From positions 62,001-126,000 of the forward strand of contig ML978145.1 in the NCBI GenBank assembly GCA_010015805.1: 64,000 nucleotides of DNA, given 5' to 3'. Origin of the DNA: Rhizodiscina lignyota (Eukaryota; Ascomycota; Dothideomycetes; Aulographales; Rhizodiscinaceae). Within the stretch, counting starts at the first letter, position 1; every line of letters begins with the position of its first letter. The notes under the pieces were generated by a model. The model made no database searches and was not told where the DNA came from. It worked only from the letters and a program-made list of their open reading frames with translations. Below, in pieces: positions 1-10,736 of the stretch. Position numbers and translations under genes: made by a program.

Positions 1-363
1 TCGGTGCTGGTGCGGCAACCGGTGGAAAGCGCTGCCCGCTCAAGTACACCCGTGCCATCCTCGACGCCATCCACTCTGGCGAGCTCGCAGACGTCGAGTA
101 CGAGACGTACGAGACATTCAACCTGAGCGTACCAAAGACCTGCCCTGGTGTGCCGGATGAGCTTCTCAACCCTGCCAAGTCATGGACTGGCACTGCCGAC
201 TTTAAGGAGGAGGTCACCAAGCTTGGATCGCTCTTCTTGGACAACTTTAAGAAGTATGCGGATGAGGCGACGCCAGAGGTTGTCGCTGTAAGTTACTCCA
301 TCCACCCATGAAGGACTGAATCGATTGCTAACTATAGCGCAGGCTGGTCCTCAAGTGAAATAG
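1..363 (+). CDS. PCK1: ATP-dependent phosphoenolpyruvate carboxykinase, C-terminal end (5' partial)
   Basis: Only the last ~100 residues lie in the window. They start with a GAGAATGGKRCPLKYTR stretch and continue through NLSVPKTCPGVPDELLNPAKSW, the C-terminal signature of ATP-type PEP carboxykinase (oxaloacetate + ATP to PEP + CO2, the committed step of gluconeogenesis in the cytosol). Exons: 1-287 and 343-363. The 55-bp intron (288-342) starts GTAAGT and has a TGCTAAC branch site. I chose the acceptor at 342 because it gives the family-typical ending AGPQVK; the AG at 337 would give an atypical tail. The catalytic core is off the left edge. Gene identity is strong; only the last exon junction is a choice between two AGs. 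Confidence 0.93.
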
Positions 364-923
364 ACTTTTCCTACGTTGTAGCATTTACAAAAGCCATTTG
401 GAAAGAGGGAAGACGGTGAAGAAGATTGATGACGATGCTGTGAAGCTAATAAGCCTCATTGCAATATGCATGAGACGAAGATATGAGCGCGACGTGTGAA
501 TGCAAGCCTGCCTTCATTCTTGCTGTAACTTACTGGATGGGAGCTTTTTTCGGGATATGGCAGGTTTGCTGTAACTGTACATAGCCGTTGGCGTAGGGCT
601 GAGAATGAAAAAGACTGGAAATGAACGAGAATTAAACAATATTTACAGCGTGATATTGCAATTTCCCATTCACAAATGTGGTGGCCCAGATATAATTGAA
701 AGTCGCTTCTGATTGGCCAGGATTCGTGAAGCCGCCGTACCACGCACCTCCGAACTGTGATGCTGCAAAACAATTTCCCCGCCAACAACGCGTCTTGCCT
801 CTCCCCTTTCCTTCCAAACTCTTTTTCTCTCGCTGCCTTGAAGCGAGCCATGTATTCATCGCCAAGCCACTGCTCCAGGTCGGGAAAGCGAAAGCAATTC
901 AGCCTTGACACCACCTGAGCACA
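364..923. other. Intergenic region, PCK1 3' side / PAN2 promoter
   Basis: About 560 bp between the PCK1 stop and the PAN2 ATG. Short open frames here overlap on both strands and look like chance. The 780-840 segment is pyrimidine-rich, as in leaders of fungal genes. No other element is recognisable. Confidence 0.5.
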
Positions 924-3900
924 ATGGAGGCAGACTGGGACGAGGTATGCCCCCGTGGAGCTTCAAAGGAACTCTAAGCCTATTTGCACACTTTTCTCGG
1001 CCATTCAAAGCTATTATGAGGGGATTGTACGAGACTGACGCGGTCTACCTCACAGGTCACCCTCATCCCGCATCCACCACCTGGAGTGCTTGCTGCTCCC
1101 ACACCCGTTACGACACTCGCGTTCGATACACAACAAGAGCTTCTATGGGCCGGCAACGACTATGTGAGTACGTTGCTTTTCGCGTCGATCCTCCCTATCC
1201 CTCTACGAGCCGCCAAACTCCGCATTTCCTTGTCCTTTCGACAATATGCTGATACTGGATATATCAGGGACGCGTCGCCTCCTTCTACGGCGCTGAGCTC
1301 CAGAAATACACTTCCTACAAGGGCCACCTAAGTTCTGAAGGCGCAGTCAAGCAGCTTCTCTTCTGCGACCGTGGCGTGCTAAGCGTATCGAGTCGCAGCG
1401 TGCATTTGGCGAGTCGAAGGGGCTTGACGCAGTGGCATTTGACGTGCGTACCTTACAATTAGGTATTGTGTTATGTGGGGATGAAGCTGATGAGAGAATA
1501 CCTTAGGAATGACGAATTCAAAGACTTACGATGCATGAGCTTCACGAGCAAGGGCACGCATGAACTGCTGATTGCGGGATGCCAGGATACGATGTTTAAG
1601 ATTGATGTGGAGAAAGGCACAATAGTCCAGACTGTGAGTTGATTGTTCGATGAGGGTTGAATAGTGGCTGAATGGTGTGCAGATACAAATAGAAGACCAA
1701 TATACCCTCATGAAGCGAGGAGGACAGTACATTTGTGCTGCGACAACAACCGGCACCATCAACCTCCTCGACCCCTCCACCTTCAAATTGATCAAGGCTT
1801 GGAGGGCGCACAATGGCCTCATCAATGACATGGATGCAAAGTCGGATTTCCTGGTGACTTGCGGCTGGTCATTGAGGCAGCAGCAAGGATATATGCTCGA
1901 TCCTCTGGCGAACGTCTTCGACCTAAAGACTCTCATGCCACTACCTCCCATTCCTTTCCAGCCTGGCGCAGCTTTCGTCAGGATGCATCCGAGGATGTCC
2001 ACGACAAGCATTGTTGCCTCTCAATCTGGTCAACTCCAAGTCGTGGACATAATGAATCCGAACACCGTTAACCTGAGACAGGTTAATACATACGACTGCT
2101 TACTGCTCTCTCTCGAGATGGCTCCATCGGGAGAGGCGCTCGCATTGACAGACACGAGATGTAATATCCATCTCTGGGGGTCACCTACAAAGATACAATT
2201 CACAGAGTACAGCAATCCGACCGAATTCCCAGATCAAGTCCTTCCTCCACAAAGCATTGACTGGTCATTGGATACTCCGCTTAATGCAGTTGGCATGCCA
2301 TACTACCGCGAGGCACTCCTCTCTGCCTGGCCAACGCATATGATTTTCGAAGTCGGCGCTCCAACCCCGAAAATCGATGCCGCTATCCTCTCAAACTTAA
2401 AGCGCGCTGACATGGGCGGTTTCGCACCAAATCCACGAAAGACACGCAGGAATCAAGCACAGGATACGCGACACTCGATGAAGACGAATGACTCTCTTGC
2501 CGCGCCGAAGTTTCTCAGTGAGAAGGCCAGAGATTCGCATTCTCAGGAAAGCGAGCGTAGGATGAGCGACGCCATTGAAGCTTTCCAGGATATGATCATG
2601 GATGGCTCGACCAGGAAGGAAGTTCCCGTCATGTATCGCAATGTCGAGATCAAGTACTCCAAGTTTGGGGTGGATGATTTCGATTTTGAGTAAGTCTGAC
2701 TACCAAACATTGTGGTATTGTGGTATTGTCTTTTGCCAACATGATCCAGGTTCTACAACAAGACCAAGTTCTCCGGTCTCGAGACGCACATTGCCAATTC
2801 GTACGCGAATCCGCTTCTCCAGCTCTACAGATTCACGCCGCTTATCCGAAACCTTGCTCTCCATCACACTTCTACATCTTGTCTCTACGAGAATTGCCTG
2901 CTATGCGAGCTCGGCTTCCTCATCGACATGCTAGAGAAGGCATCGGGCCAGAATTGCCAAGCAACCAACTTTCTAAAGACCTTCAGTTGCCAGTCTGCAG
3001 CAGCATCCCTCGGACTATTAGAAGAACATTCTGCAAATAGTTCATTGACGGCGATGATTCAGTCGGCAAACCGTTATCTTCTGGATAAATTCTGTCAAGA
3101 CTTCCGATTGATGTCACCACAGGCATCCCATTTCGAGCAGGCGCTTTCTACTCTATCCTTTGCGAGCATTCGATGCGCGCATTGCACACACGAAGACAGA
3201 CGAGGCGAGCGAGCTCTTGTGCACGAGTTGATTTATCCTCCGAAACAGGGCGGAAAGAATTCGATGCGAGGTGCACATCGACCCAGCTTTTCGCAAATTC
3301 TGAAAGCGAGTGTTGAACGGCATGAGACGACAAGGGGCTGGTGTAATAGATGCAAGCGATATCAGCAGCTCATTACGAGGAAGACGATCCAAGCTGTCCC
3401 GCCTGTACTAATGGTCAATGCCTCGATCCATAATAACGATTCAAAGCAACTGTGGGCGTCGCCGAACTGGTTGCCGCAAGAGATTGGCATCATTGTGGAC
3501 CAAGGCCAGTTCTTCTGCTATGAAGGACAGGATTTGAAGTTGCACAAAGAACGGAGAGTCTTCAATATCATGGTATACGAGCTTGTTGGTGTGGTTGCGG
3601 ACATCAACAGTGGAGAGAATCAGAAACCGCATCTGGTATCCATGATCGATGTCGCACCGTCCTCAAGAGATGTCGACGACTCGAGTCAATGGCATCTTTT
3701 CAACGACTTCCTTGTCCGGCATACTGCAAAGGAGGAAGCACTACGCTTTGAGACGAGCTGGAAGTTGCCCTCAGTGGTGACATATCAGATCAAAACAGCC
3801 AGCCATGTCATCGACGACTCTTGGAAAGACAAACTCGAGTCTGGTTTATTGTACTGGCGCGGTCCCGCACCTCAAGAAGAAGATCCGTCCGTCTTCCGCC

Positions 3901-4754
3901 CCTTGTCACAACAATTTGAAGCACCACACACCGGAACGCCAGTAGCAATCGACGCCGAATTTGTGTCCCTGCAAAGGGAAGAAATCGAAATCAAAGCAGA
4001 CGGCACACGCGAAACTGTCCGCCCCTCCCGCCTCGGTCTCGCTCGCGTCTCCGTCCTTCGAGGCTCCGGCGACGACGAAGGCATCCCCTTCATCGACGAC
4101 TACATCGCCATCGCTGATCCCGTCGTCGACTATCTCACCGCCTTCAGCGGCATCTATCCAGGCGACCTGGACCGCGCGACAAGCCGCCACGTCCTCGTGT
4201 CGCTCAAAGTCGCGTACAAGAAGCTCTGGCTTCTGCTCAATCTCGGCTGCGTGTTCGTGGGACACGGCCTGCCGAAGGATTTCCGTACGATTAATATCCA
4301 TGTGCCGAAGGCGCAGGTCGTTGATACTGTCGATTTGTTTTTCATCAAGTCCCGCCAGCGCAAGTTGAATCTCCGCTTCTTGGCGTGGCTGCTGCTCGGC
4401 GAGGAGATCCAGACCGAGGAGCATGATTCTGTGGAAGATGCGAGAACTGCGCTCGCACTGTGGCGCAAATGGCGCGAGTTTGAGGACGCGGGCATCTTGG
4501 AGAATCGGCTTGAGTGGATCTATGCGAAAGGAAGAGAAGTTGGGTATAAGGCGCCAGGAGCGAGGTTGGGCGTAGAGACGGGCAGGGTAACGGCGTCAAG
4601 GAGCGATACGCCGGAGCCTGCGGCTGTGGGTGGGACGGGTATGGGGGTTACGAGTGTGGGGGATGGGAGAGGTACGCCGGTGAAGAAGGGAACGGGCCTG
4701 GATAAAGCTTTTGGGGCGGGGAGAGGTGGGGGGTTTGGAAGTCCGTTGAGGTAA
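924..4754 (+). CDS. PAN2: PAN2, catalytic subunit of the PAN2-PAN3 poly(A)-specific ribonuclease
   Basis: Six exons: 924-944, 1056-1163, 1268-1443, 1507-1633, 1683-2689, 2750-4754. They give 1147 aa, the usual size for fungal PAN2. The product starts initial poly(A) tail shortening of mRNA in the cytoplasm together with PAN3 and poly(A)-binding protein. Domains in order: an N-terminal WD40 propeller (roughly 1-340), a linker with the PAN3-binding region, a catalytically inactive UCH/USP-like domain (roughly 480-860), and a C-terminal DEDDh exonuclease. The nuclease residues are visible: D881 and E883 in AIDAEFVSL, D990 in GHGLPKDF, and H1038/D1043 in EEHDSVEDA. The C-terminal ~60 residues are Gly-rich and variable. 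The start was chosen because the 7-codon first exon joins in frame to VTLIPHPPPG, a conserved N-terminal PAN2 feature. All junctions keep phase. Confidence 0.96.
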
Positions 4755-5494
4755 ATGTGTGATACTGTGAGACCAGATGTGGGTCTCGGAAAGGTGGAGA
4801 AAAAGAAAGCAGTAAACGGAATTGTCACAGGAGGTTCACGATCAAAGCTCCTCGGACTTGGAGTATGTGAGGCCCATAAGCAAAGTTTAGTAGAACTGTT
4901 GCTCACATAATTACTCGTATCATCTTTCTGTCTCCTTGTCGTAACGTGTTGTACGACGCGCCGCGAAGCGTGTTGTCGAGACGCGAATCCGCCGCCCCGA
5001 ACATCGCACACTGCACGTCTGCCTGATCGTCCCATTTGGTGGCATGTGGCCAGTAGTACTCAGGGGCTCTGCGATCTTGCTCTGTCCTGTGTGAGCACGG
5101 CTCTGAGCAGTTGTTTCCTCTCCGTCAGCAGGTGAGTCGTGAGGGGGATGCCCTTTCCTCGGGATGGCAGCTTCTTCTAAGCGAAGGTGGTAGAGCCAGT
5201 GTGATCTTCTAGCAGAGGAGGTGGACAGGTTGGCGATGGAAGAGATAGTAATTCTCAAATCAATGCATAGGCTGCTCTCGCTGATCTCTTGTTATGACAT
5301 CTTCGTGCTCTACCGTTCCTATGCTCTTTCTGCTCATGTCCTCGATCAGCAGCCTCTCTATTATCCCCATTTACTGTTCTCCAAAGTTCAGCACCCATCG
5401 TCATCGGGGTAGTTATTCTACCACTGCCAGGGCCCGAAGAATAGAATACGTGTATACAACGAAATATACCGGAGCCCCAGTGAGAAACATGCAA
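4755..5494. other. Convergent intergenic region
   Basis: 740 bp between two convergent stop codons (PAN2 and the membrane protein gene). It should hold both 3' UTRs. I see no further gene; the open frames here are short and overlap each other on both strands. Confidence 0.5.
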
Positions 5495-6939
5495 TTACTC
5501 CTTCTCTACGGGGCCTACATTATTATCATTCAACAACTTTAGCGATTGTCCTCTCCATACAGGACCTAGTTGACGGTGTGCTTCTTGGGTTAACGACCTG
5601 TCTGCGCCCTGCTCACCGGCAAAGTTCTCGCTTCCCGGTAACTCAGCAATAGGACTCAACTCCTCCGTCCTCTTCACTGGGCTCCCCTCGAGCTCGCTCC
5701 GCAGCATCCACGGCCGCGCAGCCCGCCCATCTGCCTCCGCCATTAGCTGTCCGTTAGCGTCCCGCACGATAGGTGTAGTCGATGTAGCGGAAGCGGGGTG
5801 TTCCTCCGATGAATCGGGTTTGGGCGGCCGTGTATCTTTGCCGCTGTCGCCGCTCTCGAATTCCGACGGCGAGCGTCTTCGACGCCTACGGCGGAGCAAG
5901 AAGAATATTATGGCAAGGAGGATCAATCCGCCGACTACGGCACCGACGATAATGCCTACTTTGGCTCCTACGCCGAGCCCTGAATTGGCACCGCCGCCTG
6001 GAGACGTGGTACCGCTAGTATGTGCGCCTGTCCCCCCGGTCGTAGAAGCCGGGATAGACGATGTAACTGTTTTACCGCTAGATGTGAAGAACATAACTGA
6101 AGCACTGCCGGAGTCTATGGGCGAGATGGACGCCGTGACTGTGTTGCCGCTTGATGTGAAAACCGTGACTGAGGCACTGCCGGGGTTTGTAGAGGCAGCA
6201 TTCGTAGAACTTGGCCCGGACGTGGCAGCCGCCGAGCTCGGTGCATTAGAAGAGCTATCATCTGCGCTAGTACTGGGAGAACCAGGGCTCTTTTGTGGGG
6301 CGCTCGATTGAGATGCGGCTGATTGAGATGCGGCTGATTGAGACGCCGCGGTTTGAGACGCTGCGGTTTGAGACGCCGCAGATTTAGACGTCGTAGGGGA
6401 GGTAGGCGTATTGCCGTCTAAGAATTTGATGCTCTGCCCGGTGCTCTGGGGTAGCGAGCAGAAGTTCGTGAGACTGGTGGAGTCGCTGAATGCAACTGTG
6501 GCTTTCGACGCGACGGTGCAGCTGCAGTATGCACCAGGCTGGAGGGTCGAGGGGTCTCCCTTTTGCGAGCAGATAGCCCATTCGCCATTGCTGTTGTCGC
6601 AGAGCGTGAGGGCGACCCACGGCTGATCTAAAGGGCCCCAGAGGTCAGCACCTCTAACAAACTTCTGGTTACGGGTACTCGCTCACCGACATCCTTCTTG
6701 GGACAACTTGCGTCTTGGTAGCTTGGGTCTGTACACCCAGCAAAGTATGTCAAATAGCTACCATAACCAGAACCGTGAAACCCGAAGCAAGCTTTATCAG
6801 CTATACAATTATCTCCTGCTCCACAACATGTCTGATGACCAAAGGCATCGTTGCCACATGGGATGAAGCTCCCGTCCAACTTTTTTCCAGGCGCAGTATA
6901 GCATGTGCCATTGCTCACATAGATGTTCGGATCACTCAT
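5495..6939 (-). CDS. Single-pass membrane protein with Cys-rich N-terminus and Ser/Thr-rich stalk (sensor-like)
   Basis: Two exons on the minus strand, 6687-6939 and 5495-6627, with a 59-bp intron (donor GTGAGC, acceptor CTTTAG), giving 461 aa. Layout: a Cys-rich N-terminal domain (~1-150, with a CCGAGDNC stretch and paired cysteines across the splice junction), then a Ser/Ala/Thr-rich stalk, one transmembrane helix (~308-329), a run of eight arginines as stop-transfer, and a ~120-residue acidic cytoplasmic tail. This plan is shared by a large Pezizomycotina group of WSC/Mid2-like wall-sensor candidates, but no named domain is certain. The stalk has two kinds of repeats (reported separately). 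No signal peptide precedes MSDPNIYVSNGTCY, although a hydrophobic leader-like frame lies just upstream at 6998-7066. Function is inferred from topology only. Confidence 0.75.
6063..6185. repeat. Two-copy 72-bp repeat in the same gene
   Basis: Copies begin at 6063 and 6135. On the minus strand both encode the pattern S-A-S-V-x-x-F-T-S-S-G-x-T-V-T-x-S-I. It is an in-frame duplication of about 24 residues in the extracellular stalk. Confidence 0.8.
6306..6393. repeat. 15-bp tandem repeat in the stalk of the membrane protein gene
   Basis: Five full 15-bp units (first unit GATTGAGATGCGGCT at 6306-6320) plus a partial sixth. On the minus strand they encode repeated Ala-Ala-Ser-Gln-Thr/Ser pentapeptides. 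The unit length is a multiple of three, so copy-number change keeps the frame. Confidence 0.9.
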
Positions 6940-8010
6940 CGTGATGAATGCATTGTATCAGTATTGCGACGCGTCGCGCAATAGAAGATTGATGGAGTCA
7001 GAAGAGAGGCAGAAATGTTATCTCCACAGCAAGAAGTGAGAGTAAAACGACGTTTGGGGCAAACATGGCCTTCTTACATCATGGGGGGAAATACCATGTC
7101 GATACAACGATGTATGGCATGGGCATTTCCTGCATGATGAGGACAATACCATGTCAGTTCTCGAAGCTTTAACCAATGAGAGGGGATACTTATATGTCGG
7201 TGGCGAAACTGGGTTGTTCTCAAGTCCGGGTACGATAGATCGGCTTGGAGATCTTTGCCAAGTGCCATATATCCCATACGCGAGTTGCAGTTTACCCAGT
7301 GAGAATGCCTTGTTGTTGCTCTTTCAAGAATATTTTGCTCTTTCCTGAGCGCCACATCACCGCTTTGCATGCAATGCGGCCCTCATCCCGCTCGGCGCTC
7401 AATCTGGATCCGCCACTCTATGTTCTTCTACGACCCATCGCCTTCGTTGAGACTTATATAGGCAGCAATAAGACTCGTTCCAAAGGCGACTGAATGAAAT
7501 TGGAATATCCTTTCGGAACGCTTGACGACCTGATCAGAAGTCGTTCGTTTCGCCCGTCGGATCATCTCGGTGAGCCGAGCGCCCTTCCGAACGAAATACC
7601 ACGCATCGCGCCCGGAACGAACTACAGCCACCCGGGAGTGTCCTTCCCGGTCTTGTAAAAGCAGTTCAGAAAGGTTCAATCAGATTTGTTCAGAGAGGAT
7701 CTGACCGATTGTAACTTTGAGCGTAATCCGTAATGGATACGATAGTCACGTGTAGAGTATGTGGGGCTTATCCGATTCGAATTGGAATTTGCACGAGCAT
7801 TCTTTCTGCTTCTTCGTTGTTTATTCTGTTGTATGGTTGATATCACCAACGTGTGCTAAAATGTCTATTACCAAGTTATATGAAGTTTTTGGTTCTGGAC
7901 ATTGACTTGTTTCCTCGAAAGTCGACCCATCAATCGTTCATCAGTCTGCTCAGTCTCTGTTGCACAAAGGCTGCCGATCCCAAAGTCGACCAGGTGCGCA
8001 AAGATTGATC
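6940..8010. other. Divergent intergenic region
   Basis: Shared upstream region of the membrane protein gene (minus) and the SRR1-like gene (plus). It holds a 22-codon minus-strand frame at 6998-7066 with a hydrophobic signal-like start. The 7500-7640 stretch is rich in CG/GGAACG words without clear symmetry. No gene is supported. Confidence 0.45.
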
Positions 8011-9299
8011 ATGAGCACTCGTGAGTTTATACAGAGGATATTATTCTCGAATTGTTAGGCTGACGCTAACAAAGACCGCTCCTCACCTACGACAAGCAAT
8101 CCAGATTACTTTCGAATCGAAGATGACTGGGAATGGGATCCGTCTGTCGAAAAAGATTTAAGCGACAATGCTTTCGAAGAGATTCGGAAGTACGTTCAAT
8201 CAGCTAGAGAAATGTATGACTCGGGAAAGCCGCTATTCCCACGAAGTGTCATCCTGGATGCAGCTCAACAGCTGAAGGCGAAGTCCGATAAGATTTTCCT
8301 TCGAGGATGGGATGGCCAGGTTAAGGAATACCCGTATTACAGAGCAAGGGGTGAGGAGACGCTGTAAGATTACATGTGTGGGTGCGTTTATAATTCACTG
8401 ACAGACCCGCCCGCAGCATTCCAATTCTCCACTTCGGAGCCTTTGAGAATCGCATAAAGTTCGCATATATCGCAGGATCCACCTATAATCCGCTCTCCAT
8501 CTGTTGGACAAATGGTTTTGCTCAACATCCAAGGCACACTCTTGAACAGATTACGGACAAGTTCAAGATGCATGAGAAATCTTGGAGAGAAGGAGACATT
8601 TGCCCTTTAATAACAGAATCGATCTGCAAGATGGATCCGGTCCCTACGAAAGTCATCGGTCTCGGCCTTGGTACTCCGGATCAATGCGATGGTAAGGGCC
8701 CCTTCTTTCAGCACGCAGCTATTGTTACTATCGCCGAAGTCCTTAAAGAGAAGGGCGGAAGAGAAGCAGCTTGCATGTCCTTTTGCCAAGACCCCGCGTA
8801 CAGTTCCACCGATAAGGAGCTACTGGAGGATCTTAACGTCACCGTACTCGAAAGCCCTATGGGTTTCCTGGAGATCGACAGCAATTCAATTGTTGTTTCC
8901 ATTAGTCCGAATGTACCTGTAAAACAGATAGTGGCGGACGATAGGTCACATTGGCCAGCAATGATGATTTGGGCGCGAATTGATTCCACCGAGCAAGAAA
9001 AGGAGATGTACAGTCCTCGACATGCACTGTAAGTTATTTATCATTGCCATGAAACCGGTTGGGGTTGATAGATATGCAGCTTCACAGACCCTGACGGAAA
9101 TCGAGTGCGCGCAATGGTTCGACACTATGATCGCATAGAACTTCCACAGGACGAGAGATTTACCAATTGTGCCCTGGAGCTCTATTGTCGGAGAGATCTA
9201 CTTCGTTCTCGGTTTAATGAGTGTCAAGACAATGTTCTAGACAAACTCCATCACTTGAGCTTCGGAGCGCCTCTCGTCCATGACGACGATAGAGACTAA
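8011..9299 (+). CDS. SRR1-like domain protein
   Basis: Four exons: 8011-8020, 8075-8363, 8417-9028, 9080-9299, giving 376 aa. All introns are 51-54 bp with GTGAGT or GTAAG donors. An SRR1-like domain lies at about 177-300. It begins VIGLGLGTPDQ, continues through an SFCQDPAYSSTDKELLEDL segment and a GFLEIDSNSIVVSISPN segment, all typical of the family named after Arabidopsis SRR1. Fungal members are common and of unknown biochemical role; the plant founder affects light and clock signalling. The first exon is only 10 nt, so the exact N-terminus is the least certain part. The stop is 13 bp from the stop of the convergent BTB gene. Confidence 0.8.
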
Positions 9300-9312
9300 G
9301 GAACGTCCAATA

Positions 9313-10409
9313 CTAGAGTAAGTGCCGTTGTATCTTGTCCCAGAAATCGACAACGAAGTCACCCCCTTCCTTCAGTAGCGATCTAAATTCAGCATGTCTC
9401 CCGATGCTATCAATCTCCGATGTAATGTAATCCATTACTAGCACGCGTAGCTCATCATCCGAGTCCAGGGTATTCTCGTATATATACCGAACTAGTTCGA
9501 TGACATCAGGAATACGAGCCTCGAACAGATCAAAGAGGCCCAGCGTCTTATGTAGCTTGTGAAGTGCCATCGAAGAAAGGTTGTCGATTCCATACTTGTT
9601 GCCGAGCACGTATAATCTAGCGTGGCCGACGAAAACCGGAGTGAAATCTTGTTTGGGATCGGTGTTCGCAACCGTCTGATACAAATTGTTGAGTGCGTTC
9701 CAGGTGCGACTTTCGGGAAACATTTTGGACCGGAATTCAGCTCGCAGTTTGGATATCTTTGACTCTGTCTTCGGTTGAGACACACGCTCCCACCCCAACT
9801 TTTGCAATCTCCTCTGCTCTTTCTTAGTCATACTTTGGCCATGATTCCATCCCGCCCAAATTTCATTGCCTGCTGGCGGAGATTCTTCCGCAACTTCGTA
9901 CTCCGCAGGCGGAGGCGTGTCATCGAATAGACAACTAGGCGCGGATGGCGGTACCGGGTCGTAATCAGCCTCGTTCTGGATTTCAGTGTCCACAGGTTTC
10001 TTTCCATCATCTTGGGAGAACTTGTGGGTATCCTGTCGAACGCTGATATAGACCCGGGGCTCAGGTGGAGTGTAGTCACCAGCGTATGCAAACTGACAAA
10101 AGCGAACAAAGTCTCCGACTTCTATGTCGTCCCACCTGACGACCTTCTCTTGCGCTTCTCGTAGCGGCCCATTGATAAGTTTGTCAAGCGACGGCGCCAG
10201 CCGGGCGATTGCTTTCGAGTGGACTGTGATTGTTTTCCTTTCAGCCCCAAGGATGAAGGTGAAAAGCTCAGATGTAAAGATTCTGGAGGAGCTTGTATCA
10301 GTATCGCTCTCCAAGCTCTGGAAAGGTGGCTTACTCCTCTTGCATTATGGAGGTGGGGTATTAGTAAGCGCCGTGTTACTACAGTGTGCTCAGGTTTCGA
10401 AGGAATCAT
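9313..10409 (-). CDS. BTB/POZ domain protein
   Basis: Exons 10383-10409 and 9313-10317 on the minus strand, 343 aa. The 65-bp intron (10318-10382) has a GTAGTA donor and an ideal CTTACTAATAC branch site. Without this first exon the long frame has no ATG. The BTB fold is at ~20-95, with an FTFILGAERKTITVHSKAIA stretch and a later VRFCQFAYAGDYTPPEP segment typical of fungal BTB proteins. A charged linker follows, then a C-terminal helical part with HARLYVLGNKYGI and ALHKLHKTL motifs seen after fungal BTB domains. Such proteins often mediate dimerisation or serve as cullin-3 adaptors; no partner domain is visible, so the role is unassigned. Confidence 0.82.
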
Positions 10410-10736
10410 AAGTCGCAGGTGGCGGAGGGTCTTGTTTTAACACAAGGTAGATTCACAGATGAAAGGTAATGTACGTCGAAAGGAAATGACTAGATATAAT
10501 TGATGGCCGGTAATATATCAGCGTTGATGATTGATAGAGGCTCAAGCCCGCCAATCGCCGCTAGCAACGTGTTTTTGTCGCTCTCTGTGTAACCATGCCC
10601 GCATCTGCAGACTGACCGGAAAGCGTTGATCAGGCTCTTCTGGAATGAAGCGAAAGATGGAGAAGTGCTGATGCGTAAACGTTCAAATATACAATTTCCA
10701 GGTAGCTTTTTACATACAAGTTTGTCGGCGCCTGGG
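10410..10736. other. Intergenic region, BTB promoter side
   Basis: 327 bp between the BTB start and the PRISE-like stop. I see no gene and no repeat; it is presumably the BTB promoter plus the 3' end of the neighbouring transcript. Confidence 0.4.

Noticed and set aside
3906-4424. 172-codon minus-strand frame inside PAN2
   Set aside because: Antisense to the conserved PAN2 exonuclease domain.
5820-6311. 163-codon plus-strand frame
   Set aside because: Antisense shadow of the repeat-rich membrane protein gene; its pseudo-repeats mirror the real ones.
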